Positions 7,298-14,744 of a DNA stretch of 34,524 nucleotides are shown here, piece after piece. Each line of letters opens with the position of its first letter. The stretch's first letter is position 1. This stretch comes from a virus. Location: IMG/VR virus record IMGVR_UViG_3300025132_000138, positions 1 through 34,524 of that record. One strand, given 5' to 3'. The notes under the pieces were generated by a model. The model searched no databases and was not told the DNA's origin. It was given only the letters and a program-made list of their open reading frames with translations. A program made the translations under genes and the position numbers.

Positions 7298-7720
7298 TTA
7301 GCTTTCTTTAGATTCTGGTTTAATCTTAAATATTTCTTCAAGTATTTTACGAGCATCCTCTACTGAGGATACATATCCCATTTTAGAATTGGGTTTTACT
7401 TTACCATCAATTGGTGGTATTTTAATTTGTTCATCACTAGTTTCGATAAAATTATCATATATTGATATTAATTTTTTATTTGTGGTTTCAGACATTGTAA
7501 TAACTTTATCAAGTTTTATAATATGCATATCTTCATCGTTTAAATCCATCCATGGTTTTACTTTTATATAATGGCCAACTCCATTTTGACACATTTGCAT
7601 AATTACTGGATTTTGTAAAATTAAAATAACTTCATCATTATTATCGTCTGCCATGACAACAGACATGATTTCCTCACCAGATACTAATTTAATTATTGCG
7701 TAAAATTCTTCTCCCATCAT
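7298..7720 (-). CDS. conserved T4-like cyanophage protein, 140 aa, N-terminal beta-barrel-like
   Basis: The start overlaps the uvsW stop as ATGA; a second in-frame ATG follows immediately, so the first residue is uncertain by one. The N-terminus (FYAIIKLVSGEEIMSVVM, then EVILILQNPVIM) has the alternating beta pattern of small Sm-like or SH3-like barrels. The C-terminal part is charged and helical (SVEDARKILEEIF). Proteins of this kind sit between uvsW and gp55 in related cyanophages as far as I recall, without an assigned function. It is followed by the gap holding the gp55 promoter. Confidence 0.7.
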   Translation of the reverse strand: MMGEEFYAIIKLVSGEEIMSVVMADDNNDEVILILQNPVIMQMCQNGVGHYIKVKPWMDLNDEDMHIIKLDKVITMSETTNKKLISIYDNFIETSDEQIKIPPIDGKVKPNSKMGYVSSVEDARKILEEIFKIKPESKES

Positions 7721-9183
7721 TTTTTAAGTGGTATGTTTACTATATCATAATCAAAATTTTCTTCATTATAAACTTTAATTCTTTCTATTAAATGGTTTAA
7801 AGTGTAATTCCTCCTTGATTTGTAACTAATATCATCAGCAATATCATATAGAGTTGCTCTATTTTTTTGATCTCCTTTTCTTAAGACTCTTCCAATTGAT
7901 TGTAAATTTCTAATTCTAGACTTAGACGGAGAAGCAAAAATGACGTTGTGAAGGTTTTTAATATTAATACCTGTGGAGAAAGTTCCATATGAAGCTATAA
8001 TAATTGCGTTTTTTTCTTGTTCAGTAATTTCACGAACCTGTTCTCTTTCTTCAGTATCTACTCCACCATGTATAAAAAATACACGACGATTTTCAATAAT
8101 GTTATTATTATTTATTAATTCGTATAAGGGTTCACCATGTCCCTCTACTCTAGCATATAATATAAGTGTATTGCCCTTTAAATCTAAAGCAAGATTTTTA
8201 ATAAAATTATTTCTACGATCATGACCAATAATATATTGAATTTCATCTTCAAAAGTTTCAAATTTATTTGGCGGGTGTTTTAATAGAAGTACATTAATAT
8301 CTAATGTAGCTAAATGACCCTTCTTCATAAGTTCATCTGTTTTAATAATTTTATAAGAAGGTCCAAATAATCCCTCAAGAACCCATTTGTGTGTTTGTGT
8401 TCCGTCAAGAGTTCCTGTAAATCCATAACGATACTTAGCATCTGATAACTTAGTCATTATAGATATAAGTGATTTTGATTTAAATTGGTGAGCCTCATCC
8501 CCAACTACAACAGAAAATCTTTCAAAATACTTTCTGGGGAGTTTGTAGATGGATTGCCAAGTAGTAATAATGACCTGAGAGTCTGTCTCTCTTTCTTTAC
8601 CTGCATATATTTTGTGGCAAAATGAACCAACGTCCCATCCATAATCTGAAAAGTCTTTATACATTTGCTCTACTAGCGAAGTCGTCGGAACAACTATCAG
8701 AGTATTTTTCTGTTTCTCAACAAAATATCTCACAATCGAATATATCATCAGAGACTTTCCTGAAGCAGTTGGGGATATCAACAACTTTCTATTATGTCTT
8801 AGAGCGTCGTATACTCCATCTATTTGATAATCTCTAGGTTTATGTCTAGAAATGGCAGTCATATAATCTTTCACACCTTCATTTGAAATCATTTCATTGA
8901 CTTCAAATGGTAATCCGTAATGTTTATTATCTACAAACTCGTAAGTATATTCATGATCTTTACAAAATTGAATTATTCTATCTAACAGTCCAACATAAAT
9001 TTCTTTTTTTTGAATATTAAATAAACGAATTTTTCCATCCCAATATTTATTTTTATATGCTGGCGAAAAAGTGGCACCAGGAACCTCAAAAGTAAACTGA
9101 TCTGCTAACTCATAGTATACGTGCACATCAGCTTCTACATAAAGATAAACTTCATTTTTCTTTGATATGACCAAATGTGACAT
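7717..9183 (-). CDS. uvsW: recombination DNA/RNA helicase UvsW
   Basis: 488 residues, close to T4 UvsW (about 500). An N-terminal substrate-binding domain carries the YWDGKIRLF block (48-56). It is followed by superfamily 2 motifs: Walker A SPTASGKS (137-144), VVPTTSLVEQM (motif Ia), DEAH (229-232), GFTGTLDG (motif III), and the C-terminal SYGTFSTGINIKNLH and QSIGRVLRKGDQ (motifs V and VI). UvsW unwinds branched DNA and R-loops and helps switch from origin-dependent to recombination-dependent replication. The gap to uvsY contains TTGACA, but no convincing -10. Identification is secure. Confidence 0.96.
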   Translation of the reverse strand: MSHLVISKKNEVYLYVEADVHVYYELADQFTFEVPGATFSPAYKNKYWDGKIRLFNIQKKEIYVGLLDRIIQFCKDHEYTYEFVDNKHYGLPFEVNEMISNEGVKDYMTAISRHKPRDYQIDGVYDALRHNRKLLISPTASGKSLMIYSIVRYFVEKQKNTLIVVPTTSLVEQMYKDFSDYGWDVGSFCHKIYAGKERETDSQVIITTWQSIYKLPRKYFERFSVVVGDEAHQFKSKSLISIMTKLSDAKYRYGFTGTLDGTQTHKWVLEGLFGPSYKIIKTDELMKKGHLATLDINVLLLKHPPNKFETFEDEIQYIIGHDRRNNFIKNLALDLKGNTLILYARVEGHGEPLYELINNNNIIENRRVFFIHGGVDTEEREQVREITEQEKNAIIIASYGTFSTGINIKNLHNVIFASPSKSRIRNLQSIGRVLRKGDQKNRATLYDIADDISYKSRRNYTLNHLIERIKVYNEENFDYDIVNIPLKK

Positions 9184-9230
9184 AAAATAATCTTCATCTG
9201 AAAATATTTAGCACCCTTTGTCAAGTTATA

Positions 9231-9659
9231 TTACATACCTGCCTGAAATCTATTCCATTCAATTGCGTTTTTAATTTGAAATGTTCTATTAGAAATGTTT
9301 TTAATTATTTCTTCAAGGAATTTTAATGTGGCATCATAGTATCTTATCTTAAGATCAATCTTAGTTAACCTCTCATCTGCCTCTAAATGCCTCTGTATTG
9401 CATCCTTTTCCCTTACCTTATACGGAAATGGTTCTTCAGCATACACCTCTGCTGTTGCCTTTCCTGTGTAATAATTATATCTTTCTAATTTTATTTTATT
9501 GTATTGATCTTTTGCTTTTTCACGCAAAAGAGTAATCGTATTATAAACTGTATAATACTTTGAGTGTAATTGAGGAATTTTTAGTGATTCATCATGTAGG
9601 TTATCAGGATCTATAACAGAATCATTCTGCCACATATCCTGAATTTGTTCAAGATTCAT
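9231..9659 (-). CDS. uvsY: recombination mediator protein UvsY
   Basis: 142 residues (T4 UvsY is 137). The pattern LEQIQDMWQNDSVIDPDNL at the start, the central LERYNYYTGKATAE, YPYKVREKDAIQRHLEAD-like charged block and the C-terminal YDATLKFLEEIIK...FQIKNAIEWNRFQAG follow T4 UvsY residue order. UvsY loads the RecA-like UvsX onto gp32-coated single-stranded DNA. The start overlaps the stop of the tube-like gene as ATGA. UvsX is not in the window. Confidence 0.93.
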   Translation of the reverse strand: MNLEQIQDMWQNDSVIDPDNLHDESLKIPQLHSKYYTVYNTITLLREKAKDQYNKIKLERYNYYTGKATAEVYAEEPFPYKVREKDAIQRHLEADERLTKIDLKIRYYDATLKFLEEIIKNISNRTFQIKNAIEWNRFQAGM

Positions 9660-10207
9660 AAAGGAGTTCTACCGTCAGCTGCTACTATATTATACACAGT
9701 ATACTTGAAAACTACCTCTGCTGTAAAGTAGTTGATATCCATATCTGTTGCTTCAAATTCTAATGAACTTAAAGATGTTGGAAACATATCATTAAATTTT
9801 ACAATAGCAATATCTCTATAATTACTATTTAATATATGAAGACTACCATCACTGAATGCTTCTTTACCATCTCTTATGTTATCACTATCTGTTGTTAAAT
9901 CTTTAAATTGTTGTGTTGTTTCTGGAAATCCTAATCCAGTTAACCAATTATGAATAGACATATAATTTTCTAACTCTTCATCAACCAAAAATCTTAATGA
10001 AAAATCACCATATTGTAACTTATCACCAGGCACTTCAATATCTTTTAGATATGATGGTTGCACTGAAGTTCCTAAAAGAATTTCTGGTATTCTAGCAGAA
10101 TTACTAAAAAAATTAACTTTTGGAGTTTTAGATATATTAAATTTAAATCCTACAGGTGATAGAAAATTTCTATTATCTATTTGATTATCTAATGGATTTC
10201 GAGCCAT
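9656..10207 (-). CDS. tail-tube-like structural protein (position of T4 gp3 in related phages)
   Basis: 183 residues. The N-terminal part has FLSPVGFKFNISKTPKV, FFSNSARIPEILLG and LQYGDFSLRFLVDEELENY. The C-terminal strand region IVKFNDMFPTSLSSLEFEA then DINYFTAEVVFKYTVYNI lines up with gp19 of this same phage (YKFWDIFPTNISAIDMSYET, EEFTVEMQVHWWEAF), so a tail-tube fold is supported from within the window. Cyanophage maps place the tail completion protein gp3 immediately before uvsY, so this may be the gene annotated gp3 there; a baseplate-to-tube adaptor (gp54/gp48 role) is the other option. Its stop overlaps the uvsY start. Confidence 0.65.
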   Translation of the reverse strand: MARNPLDNQIDNRNFLSPVGFKFNISKTPKVNFFSNSARIPEILLGTSVQPSYLKDIEVPGDKLQYGDFSLRFLVDEELENYMSIHNWLTGLGFPETTQQFKDLTTDSDNIRDGKEAFSDGSLHILNSNYRDIAIVKFNDMFPTSLSSLEFEATDMDINYFTAEVVFKYTVYNIVAADGRTPL

Positions 10208-10209
10208 TT

Positions 10210-10485
10210 CTAACCTCCATTACCTCCACCATTACCTCCACCATTTCCACCATTTGAACCGTTACCACTGCCACCATTACCAGAACCGTTACCATTAGAA
10301 TTGCCACTAGAGTTGTTTCCATTCTGGCCATTTTTATTATCCTCATCTGGTTCAAGGTATCCTCTACCACCTAAATGATATCCTCTTGGAATTTTTTTAC
10401 ATTTTTCATCATTAAAACACCAATATTGTCCACTTGGACATCTTTTTGATGCTGCCTCCTCAATAAATTTATTAAAATCTTTCAT
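10210..10485 (-). CDS. small protein with CPSG...C motif and Gly/Asn repeat tail, 91 aa
   Basis: I choose ATG 10485, which shares one base with the TGA of the preceding gene (TGATG), over the in-frame TTG one codon upstream. The N-terminus is helical (DFNKFIEEAASKR), followed by CPSGQYWCFNDEKCKKIP, a compact three-cysteine motif, and then about 40 residues of almost pure G/N/S repeats. Glycine-rich tails of this kind are common in phage virion and fibre proteins. No family is firmly recognised. It lies two bases before the tail-tube-like gene and could be a virion accessory. Confidence 0.6.
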   Translation of the reverse strand: MKDFNKFIEEAASKRCPSGQYWCFNDEKCKKIPRGYHLGGRGYLEPDEDNKNGQNGNNSSGNSNGNGSGNGGSGNGSNGGNGGGNGGGNGG

Positions 10486-10640
10486 CAATCAATAATTAAA
10501 TTGTACCACTGTTCACTCATACCCATTATAATGTTATCTGCAGATTCTGCATTTTCGGCATAACCTTCATCAATAAGATGCTTTACAATCTTATTATGAC
10601 GTTCAACTGCCTCTTTGTATTGTTTAGGAGTGGGTTTCAT
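10485..10640 (-). CDS. small helical protein, 51 aa
   Basis: ATG at 10640 follows a TATAAATA-like motif (10661-10668) by 20 bases, and the TGA overlaps the next start (TGATG). The sequence begins MKPTPKQYKEAVERHNKIVK and ends with SEQWYNLIID. It looks wholly alpha-helical and charged, without membrane segments. No family is recognised. Coupling and the upstream motif support a real late gene. Confidence 0.6.
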   Translation of the reverse strand: MKPTPKQYKEAVERHNKIVKHLIDEGYAENAESADNIIMGMSEQWYNLIID

Positions 10641-10660
10641 GGTAATACTACTTTTATTTT

Positions 10661-10668
10661 TATTTATT
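10661..10668 (-). promoter_or_regulatory. candidate late promoter (AATAAATA)
   Basis: Minus-strand AATAAATA, 20 bases before the ATG of the 51-aa gene and overlapping the stop of the 74-aa gene. It differs at one position from the T4 late consensus TATAAATA. It would drive the 51-aa, 91-aa, tube-like and uvsY genes after the gp23 terminator. Confidence 0.45.
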
Positions 10669-10888
10669 CACTTACAACCGTGGCATTAGCCCACCACTTA
10701 GGTTGATAGGTAATTCCTAAATTCGTTGTTACAGTTGTATTTTTTTGAGCGTTTGCATCTGCTTCATTAGAATATACTTTTCTTTTATCATATTCATTAG
10801 TCCACTGATTATTACCAACATAATATTCAACACCATTTGTTGGTATAGCAGAACCTAAAATACTTTCTTTTTTAATGTGCCAAGGCAT
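10664..10888 (-). CDS. conserved small protein, 74 aa
   Basis: I choose ATG 10888 (starts MPWHIKKESILGSAIP), preceded by GGAGAT; the same frame stays open further upstream into gp23, but that part is only a shadow of gp23. The protein has EYYVGNNQWTNEYDKRKVYS and ends WWANATVVSE, a layout (YY.G...W..D..KRKVY... ending ATVVSE) that I recall from several small cyanophage proteins of unknown function. It lies just after the gp23 terminator. A mostly beta fold is likely. Confidence 0.65.
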   Translation of the reverse strand: MPWHIKKESILGSAIPTNGVEYYVGNNQWTNEYDKRKVYSNEADANAQKNTTVTTNLGITYQPKWWANATVVSE

Positions 10889-10921
10889 AATAGAACACAG
10901 ATCTCCGATAATGTATTTAGA

Positions 10922-10953
10922 TAAAAAAAGAGACCCCTGTGAAGGAGTCTCTT
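10922..10953 (-). terminator. intrinsic terminator after gp23
   Basis: On the minus strand AAGAGACTCC, a short TTCACA loop region and then GGGGTCTCTT followed by a run of T: a GC-containing stem plus U-tract 27 bases after the gp23 stop. It should end the highly expressed capsid transcript. Confidence 0.88.
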
Positions 10954-10979
10954 GATTAAAGGAAATATATCCTTCTATC

Positions 10980-12380
10980 TTACATAAGGTTTGCAACCTT
11001 AACACGACGATAGTACTCATTAGAGTTTCTACGTAGAACGCCAAGACCAGCAGTAGCACCTTGAGCAAATGGATTCTGAACGATTCCATAACGAGTCTTA
11101 AACCCGATTTTTGGTTGGAATGTGTTCTCTCCAACTGCACGAACCATCTGTAGTGGAACGTATGGGCAGTAGAATAATCCAGCATCATAAGGTGATGTAC
11201 CTTTGTAACCAATAGTGTAGTACTGGTTAGCTTGTGCTCCACCTGCAGCAGCATAAGGATCGATGTATACTTTATACTTACCTTGTAAAGTACCAGCAAA
11301 TGTATTACCAGTATCATCAACGTTAAGGTTAGCATTAAGTGCAGGAGTGTAGTCAAGTACACCAGCCATTGTTAGTGCAGATGCAACATCAGCAGAACAA
11401 AGGATCATGTTACCCTTTCCTCTACGAGTGTTTTGTGCGATAGCATTGGCATCTCTTTCCATCTGGAAAATGAGACCTTTGAACTTCTCAACTGACCATC
11501 TACCATTAGAGTCGATGTCTAAGTCGAAAGTACCTGCAGCTGCAGTGTTTGCTTGAGCACCAGGAACAGCAACGTTATAGATTGTTCTGATAACTTCTCT
11601 GTTGATTTCAGCAAGTATCTCTGTTGAAAGGATATTTGCTAATTCAGCCTCAGCATTCAATCCATGGATTGCCTTAAGGTCTTGAGCAAGTTCTAAACTG
11701 TACTCTGCCTTTAGTGCTCTGGATTTCGCTGTAACGGTGACTTTCTCGATTGAGAATGCCATCTCGTTAAAGTTATCACTAGATGTACCTAGATCTTCAG
11801 CGTCATCTGTACGCATACCTTGACCTACGTTGTAGGTAGTACCATCACCAGTTTGTGGGAATGTACCGTCTAGAGCACTAGGATTAGAACCACTCTGTGC
11901 AGTAGTACCTAAACCAACAGCTGTTTGAGTTTGACCACTAGTAAGGTCGAAACCTTCATTCTGTCCTGAGAAAGCAGAATCTACTTCATTGTAGAATGTT
12001 TCTGTGCCACTATTTGAAGAGTAGCGTGAACGCATTGCGAAAATAAGTCCAGTAGGACCACTCATTGGTTGAACACCAGCAAGGTCATATGCGACCAAGT
12101 TTGGCATTGAACGACGAATAAGTGAAATTAGTACAGGGTCGAAACCTTGCATTGCACCTGTTGTGGCAGCACCTAAACCTGGATCGGAACCAGATGTAGT
12201 ACTGTTAGTTGGTGTTTCAGAAAGAAATTCTCTTTCCTCTCTGAGTGCTTGTTCTTGATTCTCCAGGAGTTGAGCAGTTACCAATCTACGATGGTGATCT
12301 TTGATATCACCCATACCGTCATGATCTAGGATGGGTGCCCATTTCTCCTGCAGAGCCTCTGAATTAATAGGGGCTTGCAT
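10980..12380 (-). CDS. 23: major capsid protein gp23
   Basis: 466 residues. The N-terminal part (residues 1-55, charged and helical, ending EFLSE) resembles the T4 delta piece; L-x-E at 53-55 is a likely gp21 cleavage site, leaving a mature protein of about 411 residues. LIRRSMPNLVAYDLAGVQPM, FAMRSRY and the C-terminal GYKGTSPYDAGLFYCPYVPL are gp23 hallmarks. It builds the HK97-fold capsid shell. Ribosome site AGAGG lies 7-8 bases before ATG. No gp24 vertex paralogue follows, as is usual for cyanomyoviruses. Codons and spacing suit very high expression, and a strong terminator follows. Confidence 0.97.
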   Translation of the reverse strand: MQAPINSEALQEKWAPILDHDGMGDIKDHHRRLVTAQLLENQEQALREEREFLSETPTNSTTSGSDPGLGAATTGAMQGFDPVLISLIRRSMPNLVAYDLAGVQPMSGPTGLIFAMRSRYSSNSGTETFYNEVDSAFSGQNEGFDLTSGQTQTAVGLGTTAQSGSNPSALDGTFPQTGDGTTYNVGQGMRTDDAEDLGTSSDNFNEMAFSIEKVTVTAKSRALKAEYSLELAQDLKAIHGLNAEAELANILSTEILAEINREVIRTIYNVAVPGAQANTAAAGTFDLDIDSNGRWSVEKFKGLIFQMERDANAIAQNTRRGKGNMILCSADVASALTMAGVLDYTPALNANLNVDDTGNTFAGTLQGKYKVYIDPYAAAGGAQANQYYTIGYKGTSPYDAGLFYCPYVPLQMVRAVGENTFQPKIGFKTRYGIVQNPFAQGATAGLGVLRRNSNEYYRRVKVANLM

Positions 12381-12427
12381 TTAAAATTACCTCTTTAAAA
12401 GTTTTAGTTTGATCAATAATTTAAAAA

Positions 12428-13540
12428 TTATTTTTTAGAGACTCTTCCCAATGTCTGTAAGTAGGTTTCCATAAGACTTGAATTTGTCTTAGGTGCCTCT
12501 GCCGTACCTTCTGAAATTGTTTCTGTCTTGTCTCTCTGAGTGCCAGGATTAGCTGGGAAATAAGATTCCCTTAATGTTCCTAGTTTCTCACGATAGGATT
12601 GTTCACTATCAAACTCAACATTTTCAGCAAGAGAAGCAAGTTTTTCCTTTTGGGAAAGTGCAAGACCTTCAGATACATCTGCAAGAATTACATCGGAAGT
12701 TGATTCCGCTAGTCTCTTTGTTAGAGCAACATTTTTATTAATTTGCTCGTTGAGTTTATCTTCCATTTCATCTAATTTCTCAACCATATTGTTGAGAACA
12801 TCATATTTTTCTTCAGGGATTGTTACATAATGATTTTCAAAAAGACTCTTCATTCCGACTAAGAATGATTCGGTCATTTCTGTTTTAAGTCCATGTTCTA
12901 CTGCGAGTTGATTTTCTTCAATCCACTCATCAGCAACGTACTCAAGATAAGCATCAGTTCTATCAGTAATTTCTTCCTTGATAGCCTCAACCTGTTCGGT
13001 TAATGATTGCTCATACTCCTTCTCAAGTTCTTCCTTAATTTCTGAAACCTTAGACTTAATTGCAGTTTCAAAAATTGTTCTTGCCCTTTCTTCAAATTCT
13101 TCAGAAAGTTTTTCGCCAGCAATAAGAGCATTGATATCTTCTTCAACATCAATCTTATCTTCGGCAGTCTCTTCTTCAGCAACTACTTCTTCTTCAGTAG
13201 TTTCTTCTTCGGCAACGATCTCCTCTTCCGTAGTCTCCTCTTCAGAAACAACCTGATCTTCAGGTTTTTCTTCTTCCTCCTTAACACCACTAGGTACAGG
13301 ATCTGCTTTACCTGCTTTTTTGTTAACTACATCCCTAACTTGCGATAAAGTTTTTCCAGGTGTATTTAATTTTGCTGAATTGTCATCAGCTTTATAATTT
13401 TGTGGAGTAGGGCCGCCTAGATCTTCAACAGCACCAGTTTGACCAGGTGTTACCCCAGTTAGACTTGGCATTGGTTCTCCAGCTGCAGCATTTTTAGTTA
13501 CTACGTTTTCCATTTCTTGTAAATCGGTACCAACGGACAT
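12428..13540 (-). CDS. 22: prohead core scaffold protein gp22
   Basis: 370 residues, longer than T4 gp22 (269). It lies between protease gp21 and capsid gp23, is highly acidic and mostly helical, and has long coiled-coil stretches (residues about 135-290). A low-complexity E-rich region with tandem TTEEE.VAEEE units occupies residues about 95-135. The C-terminus (SLMETYLQTLGRVSKK) is typical of cyanophage gp22. The protein forms the internal scaffold of the prohead and is then degraded by gp21. A TATAAATA late promoter lies 27 bases before the start. Confidence 0.92.
   Translation of the reverse strand: MSVGTDLQEMENVVTKNAAAGEPMPSLTGVTPGQTGAVEDLGGPTPQNYKADDNSAKLNTPGKTLSQVRDVVNKKAGKADPVPSGVKEEEEKPEDQVVSEEETTEEEIVAEEETTEEEVVAEEETAEDKIDVEEDINALIAGEKLSEEFEERARTIFETAIKSKVSEIKEELEKEYEQSLTEQVEAIKEEITDRTDAYLEYVADEWIEENQLAVEHGLKTEMTESFLVGMKSLFENHYVTIPEEKYDVLNNMVEKLDEMEDKLNEQINKNVALTKRLAESTSDVILADVSEGLALSQKEKLASLAENVEFDSEQSYREKLGTLRESYFPANPGTQRDKTETISEGTAEAPKTNSSLMETYLQTLGRVSKK
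13136..13255 (-). repeat. acidic 11-residue tandem repeats in gp22
   Basis: About three imperfect copies of a 33-base unit encoding TTEEE(I/V)VAEEE. It is low-complexity, variable-length coding sequence in the scaffold protein. It also creates long spurious frames on the other strand. Confidence 0.75.
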
Positions 13541-13567
13541 TTAGATATTTTTAATTTAATCTGTATT

Positions 13568-13575
13568 TATTTATA
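13568..13575 (-). promoter_or_regulatory. late promoter before gp22 (TATAAATA)
   Basis: Exact T4 late consensus TATAAATA on the minus strand, 27 bases before the gp22 ATG, in the short gap after gp21. It probably drives gp22 and gp23. Confidence 0.8.
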
Positions 13576-13579
13576 GAAC

Positions 13580-14230
13580 TTAAAGATTCAAGAGGAAATT
13601 ATTAAATAAATCCAACTTATGTTCTTCTAATCTTTTCTGATCAACTAATGTATTAATTGTTTTTTGAGTTTTTTCAACAAGTTCTTCACGAAGTGAACCA
13701 CCTTCCCAAATCCATTCTTTTCCCTCCATAATACCATTCACAAAAGCATCTGGTGCACTAGGATCTGCAACAATGTCTGCAGCAGTTGCTAACTGAAAAT
13801 CTTCACCAACAACCTTACAACCATCTCGATCTTCTTTTAGTGATCCAACTCCACGAGAAGATACTCCAAGAGTAACACCTTCATTGATTAAAGATTTTGC
13901 AATCTTACCCATGGGTGTTTCAAGTAATTGTGCCTTACCAATAAAATTATTTCCCTCTTGTTTTAGTGAAGTAATTTTATGAGAAACCCTATCAAGATTT
14001 ACAGTTGGGCCTTCTGGATGACCAAGTTCTCCAAGAGCACGACCCTTACCAATAAAGGATTCAGTATACCTTCCAACTTCTCTTGCAAGAGTTGCTACTG
14101 GGTACATTCTACCATTACGATTTTTGAGATCTCCTTGTAGAAAAACTCCTTCAATATACATTTTCTTTTTAGCACCCTTTCCTTCGGTGATAAATTTAAC
14201 GCTTGAAATTTCTTCTGTAATAAGTTTCAT
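13580..14230 (-). CDS. 21: prohead core protein protease gp21
   Basis: 216 residues (T4 gp21 is 212). The motifs NRNGRMYP (38-44), GELGHPE with probable catalytic His71, and GVSSRG with probable catalytic Ser124 or Ser125 are those of the herpesvirus-assemblin-like phage prohead proteases. It matures the prohead by cutting gp22, gp67 and the gp23 N-terminus after L/I-x-E. It follows the 88-aa gene closely. Confidence 0.95.
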   Translation of the reverse strand: MKLITEEISSVKFITEGKGAKKKMYIEGVFLQGDLKNRNGRMYPVATLAREVGRYTESFIGKGRALGELGHPEGPTVNLDRVSHKITSLKQEGNNFIGKAQLLETPMGKIAKSLINEGVTLGVSSRGVGSLKEDRDGCKVVGEDFQLATAADIVADPSAPDAFVNGIMEGKEWIWEGGSLREELVEKTQKTINTLVDQKRLEEHKLDLFNNFLLNL

Positions 14231-14234
14231 TTTC

Positions 14235-14501
14235 TTAGTTTGTAAATCCTACTTTAGTACCCAAGCAATCAGTGCCTCCAGCAACGAAAACTACATGGGT
14301 AGGTTCTTTTTCTAAAAATTCGGTAGAGTCTGCCAAAAGAGTGAAGGTGCCAACAGTAGATCCACCTCTAGTCTCAGTAACAGTAATAACTCGATCAGTA
14401 GTGCTTGGATTAGCAAGACGAACAACAGTTGCCTCACTAAAACTGGATGCAGCAGCTACTAAAGGTACAGTTGCCTCACTTCCTTTAAGTAATATGTTCA
14501 T
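14235..14501 (-). CDS. conserved beta-rich protein between gp67 and gp21, 88 aa
   Basis: It occupies the place of T4 gp68 but does not resemble a helical core protein: it is strand-rich (ATVVRLANPSTTDRVITVTE, GTFTLLADSTEFLEKEPT) and ends GTKVGFTN. Similar 80-95 aa proteins are found at this site in cyanomyoviruses as far as I recall. The place in the head gene cluster suggests a head component, perhaps decoration or stabilisation. The start overlaps the gp67 stop. Confidence 0.7.
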   Translation of the reverse strand: MNILLKGSEATVPLVAAASSFSEATVVRLANPSTTDRVITVTETRGGSTVGTFTLLADSTEFLEKEPTHVVFVAGGTDCLGTKVGFTN

Positions 14502-14710
14502 TATTCCTCCTCTGTTGTTTCTTCTTCTGGTTCCTCAATATCAGTTTCTGGTTCTTCGTTTGAAGCACCAGCATCAAACATAGAAAGTGCTATATTTGGT
14601 TTTTGGGCATCAATTTTTGATGCTGCTTTTGTAAATAATGTATTTTTAATACCATCACTAATTTCAGCTGCAGATGCATCATTAGCTATCAAATTAACAA
14701 GTTCTTCCAT
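14501..14710 (-). CDS. 67: prohead core protein gp67
   Basis: 69 residues with a helical N-terminal half (MEELVNLIANDASAAEISDG, then AASKIDAQKPNIALSMF) and an extremely acidic C-terminal tail (EEPETDIEEPEEETTEEE), the same plan as T4 gp67 (80 aa). It lies after portal gp20 as in T4. It is a minor component of the prohead core and a gp21 substrate. A TATAAATA motif lies 26 bases before the start. Confidence 0.88.
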   Translation of the reverse strand: MEELVNLIANDASAAEISDGIKNTLFTKAASKIDAQKPNIALSMFDAGASNEEPETDIEEPEEETTEEE

Positions 14711-14736
14711 TGAAAAATAAATATAATCCTATTCTT

Positions 14737-14744
14737 TATTTATA
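14737..14744 (-). promoter_or_regulatory. late promoter before gp67 (TATAAATA)
   Basis: Exact TATAAATA on the minus strand, 26 bases before the gp67 ATG. It overlaps the last codons of gp20. Probably drives gp67, the 88-aa gene and gp21. Confidence 0.8.

Noticed and set aside
9184-9230. TTGACA between uvsY and uvsW as an early promoter
   Set aside because: At 17-base spacing the -10 would be TCAGAT, a poor match; a CTAAATA nearby is also off-consensus for a late promoter.
10889-11362. Long minus-strand open frame upstream of the 74-aa gene
   Set aside because: It lies in another frame of gp23, has shadow-type composition and crosses the gp23 terminator; only the part from ATG 10888 looks real.
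12400-12430. AT-only inverted repeat between gp22 and gp23 as a terminator
   Set aside because: The stem contains no GC pairs and the capsid gene follows immediately, so termination is unlikely.
12978-13256. Plus-strand serine-rich frame opposite gp22
   Set aside because: It is the reverse reading of the E-rich repeats of the scaffold protein; no ribosome site or promoter.
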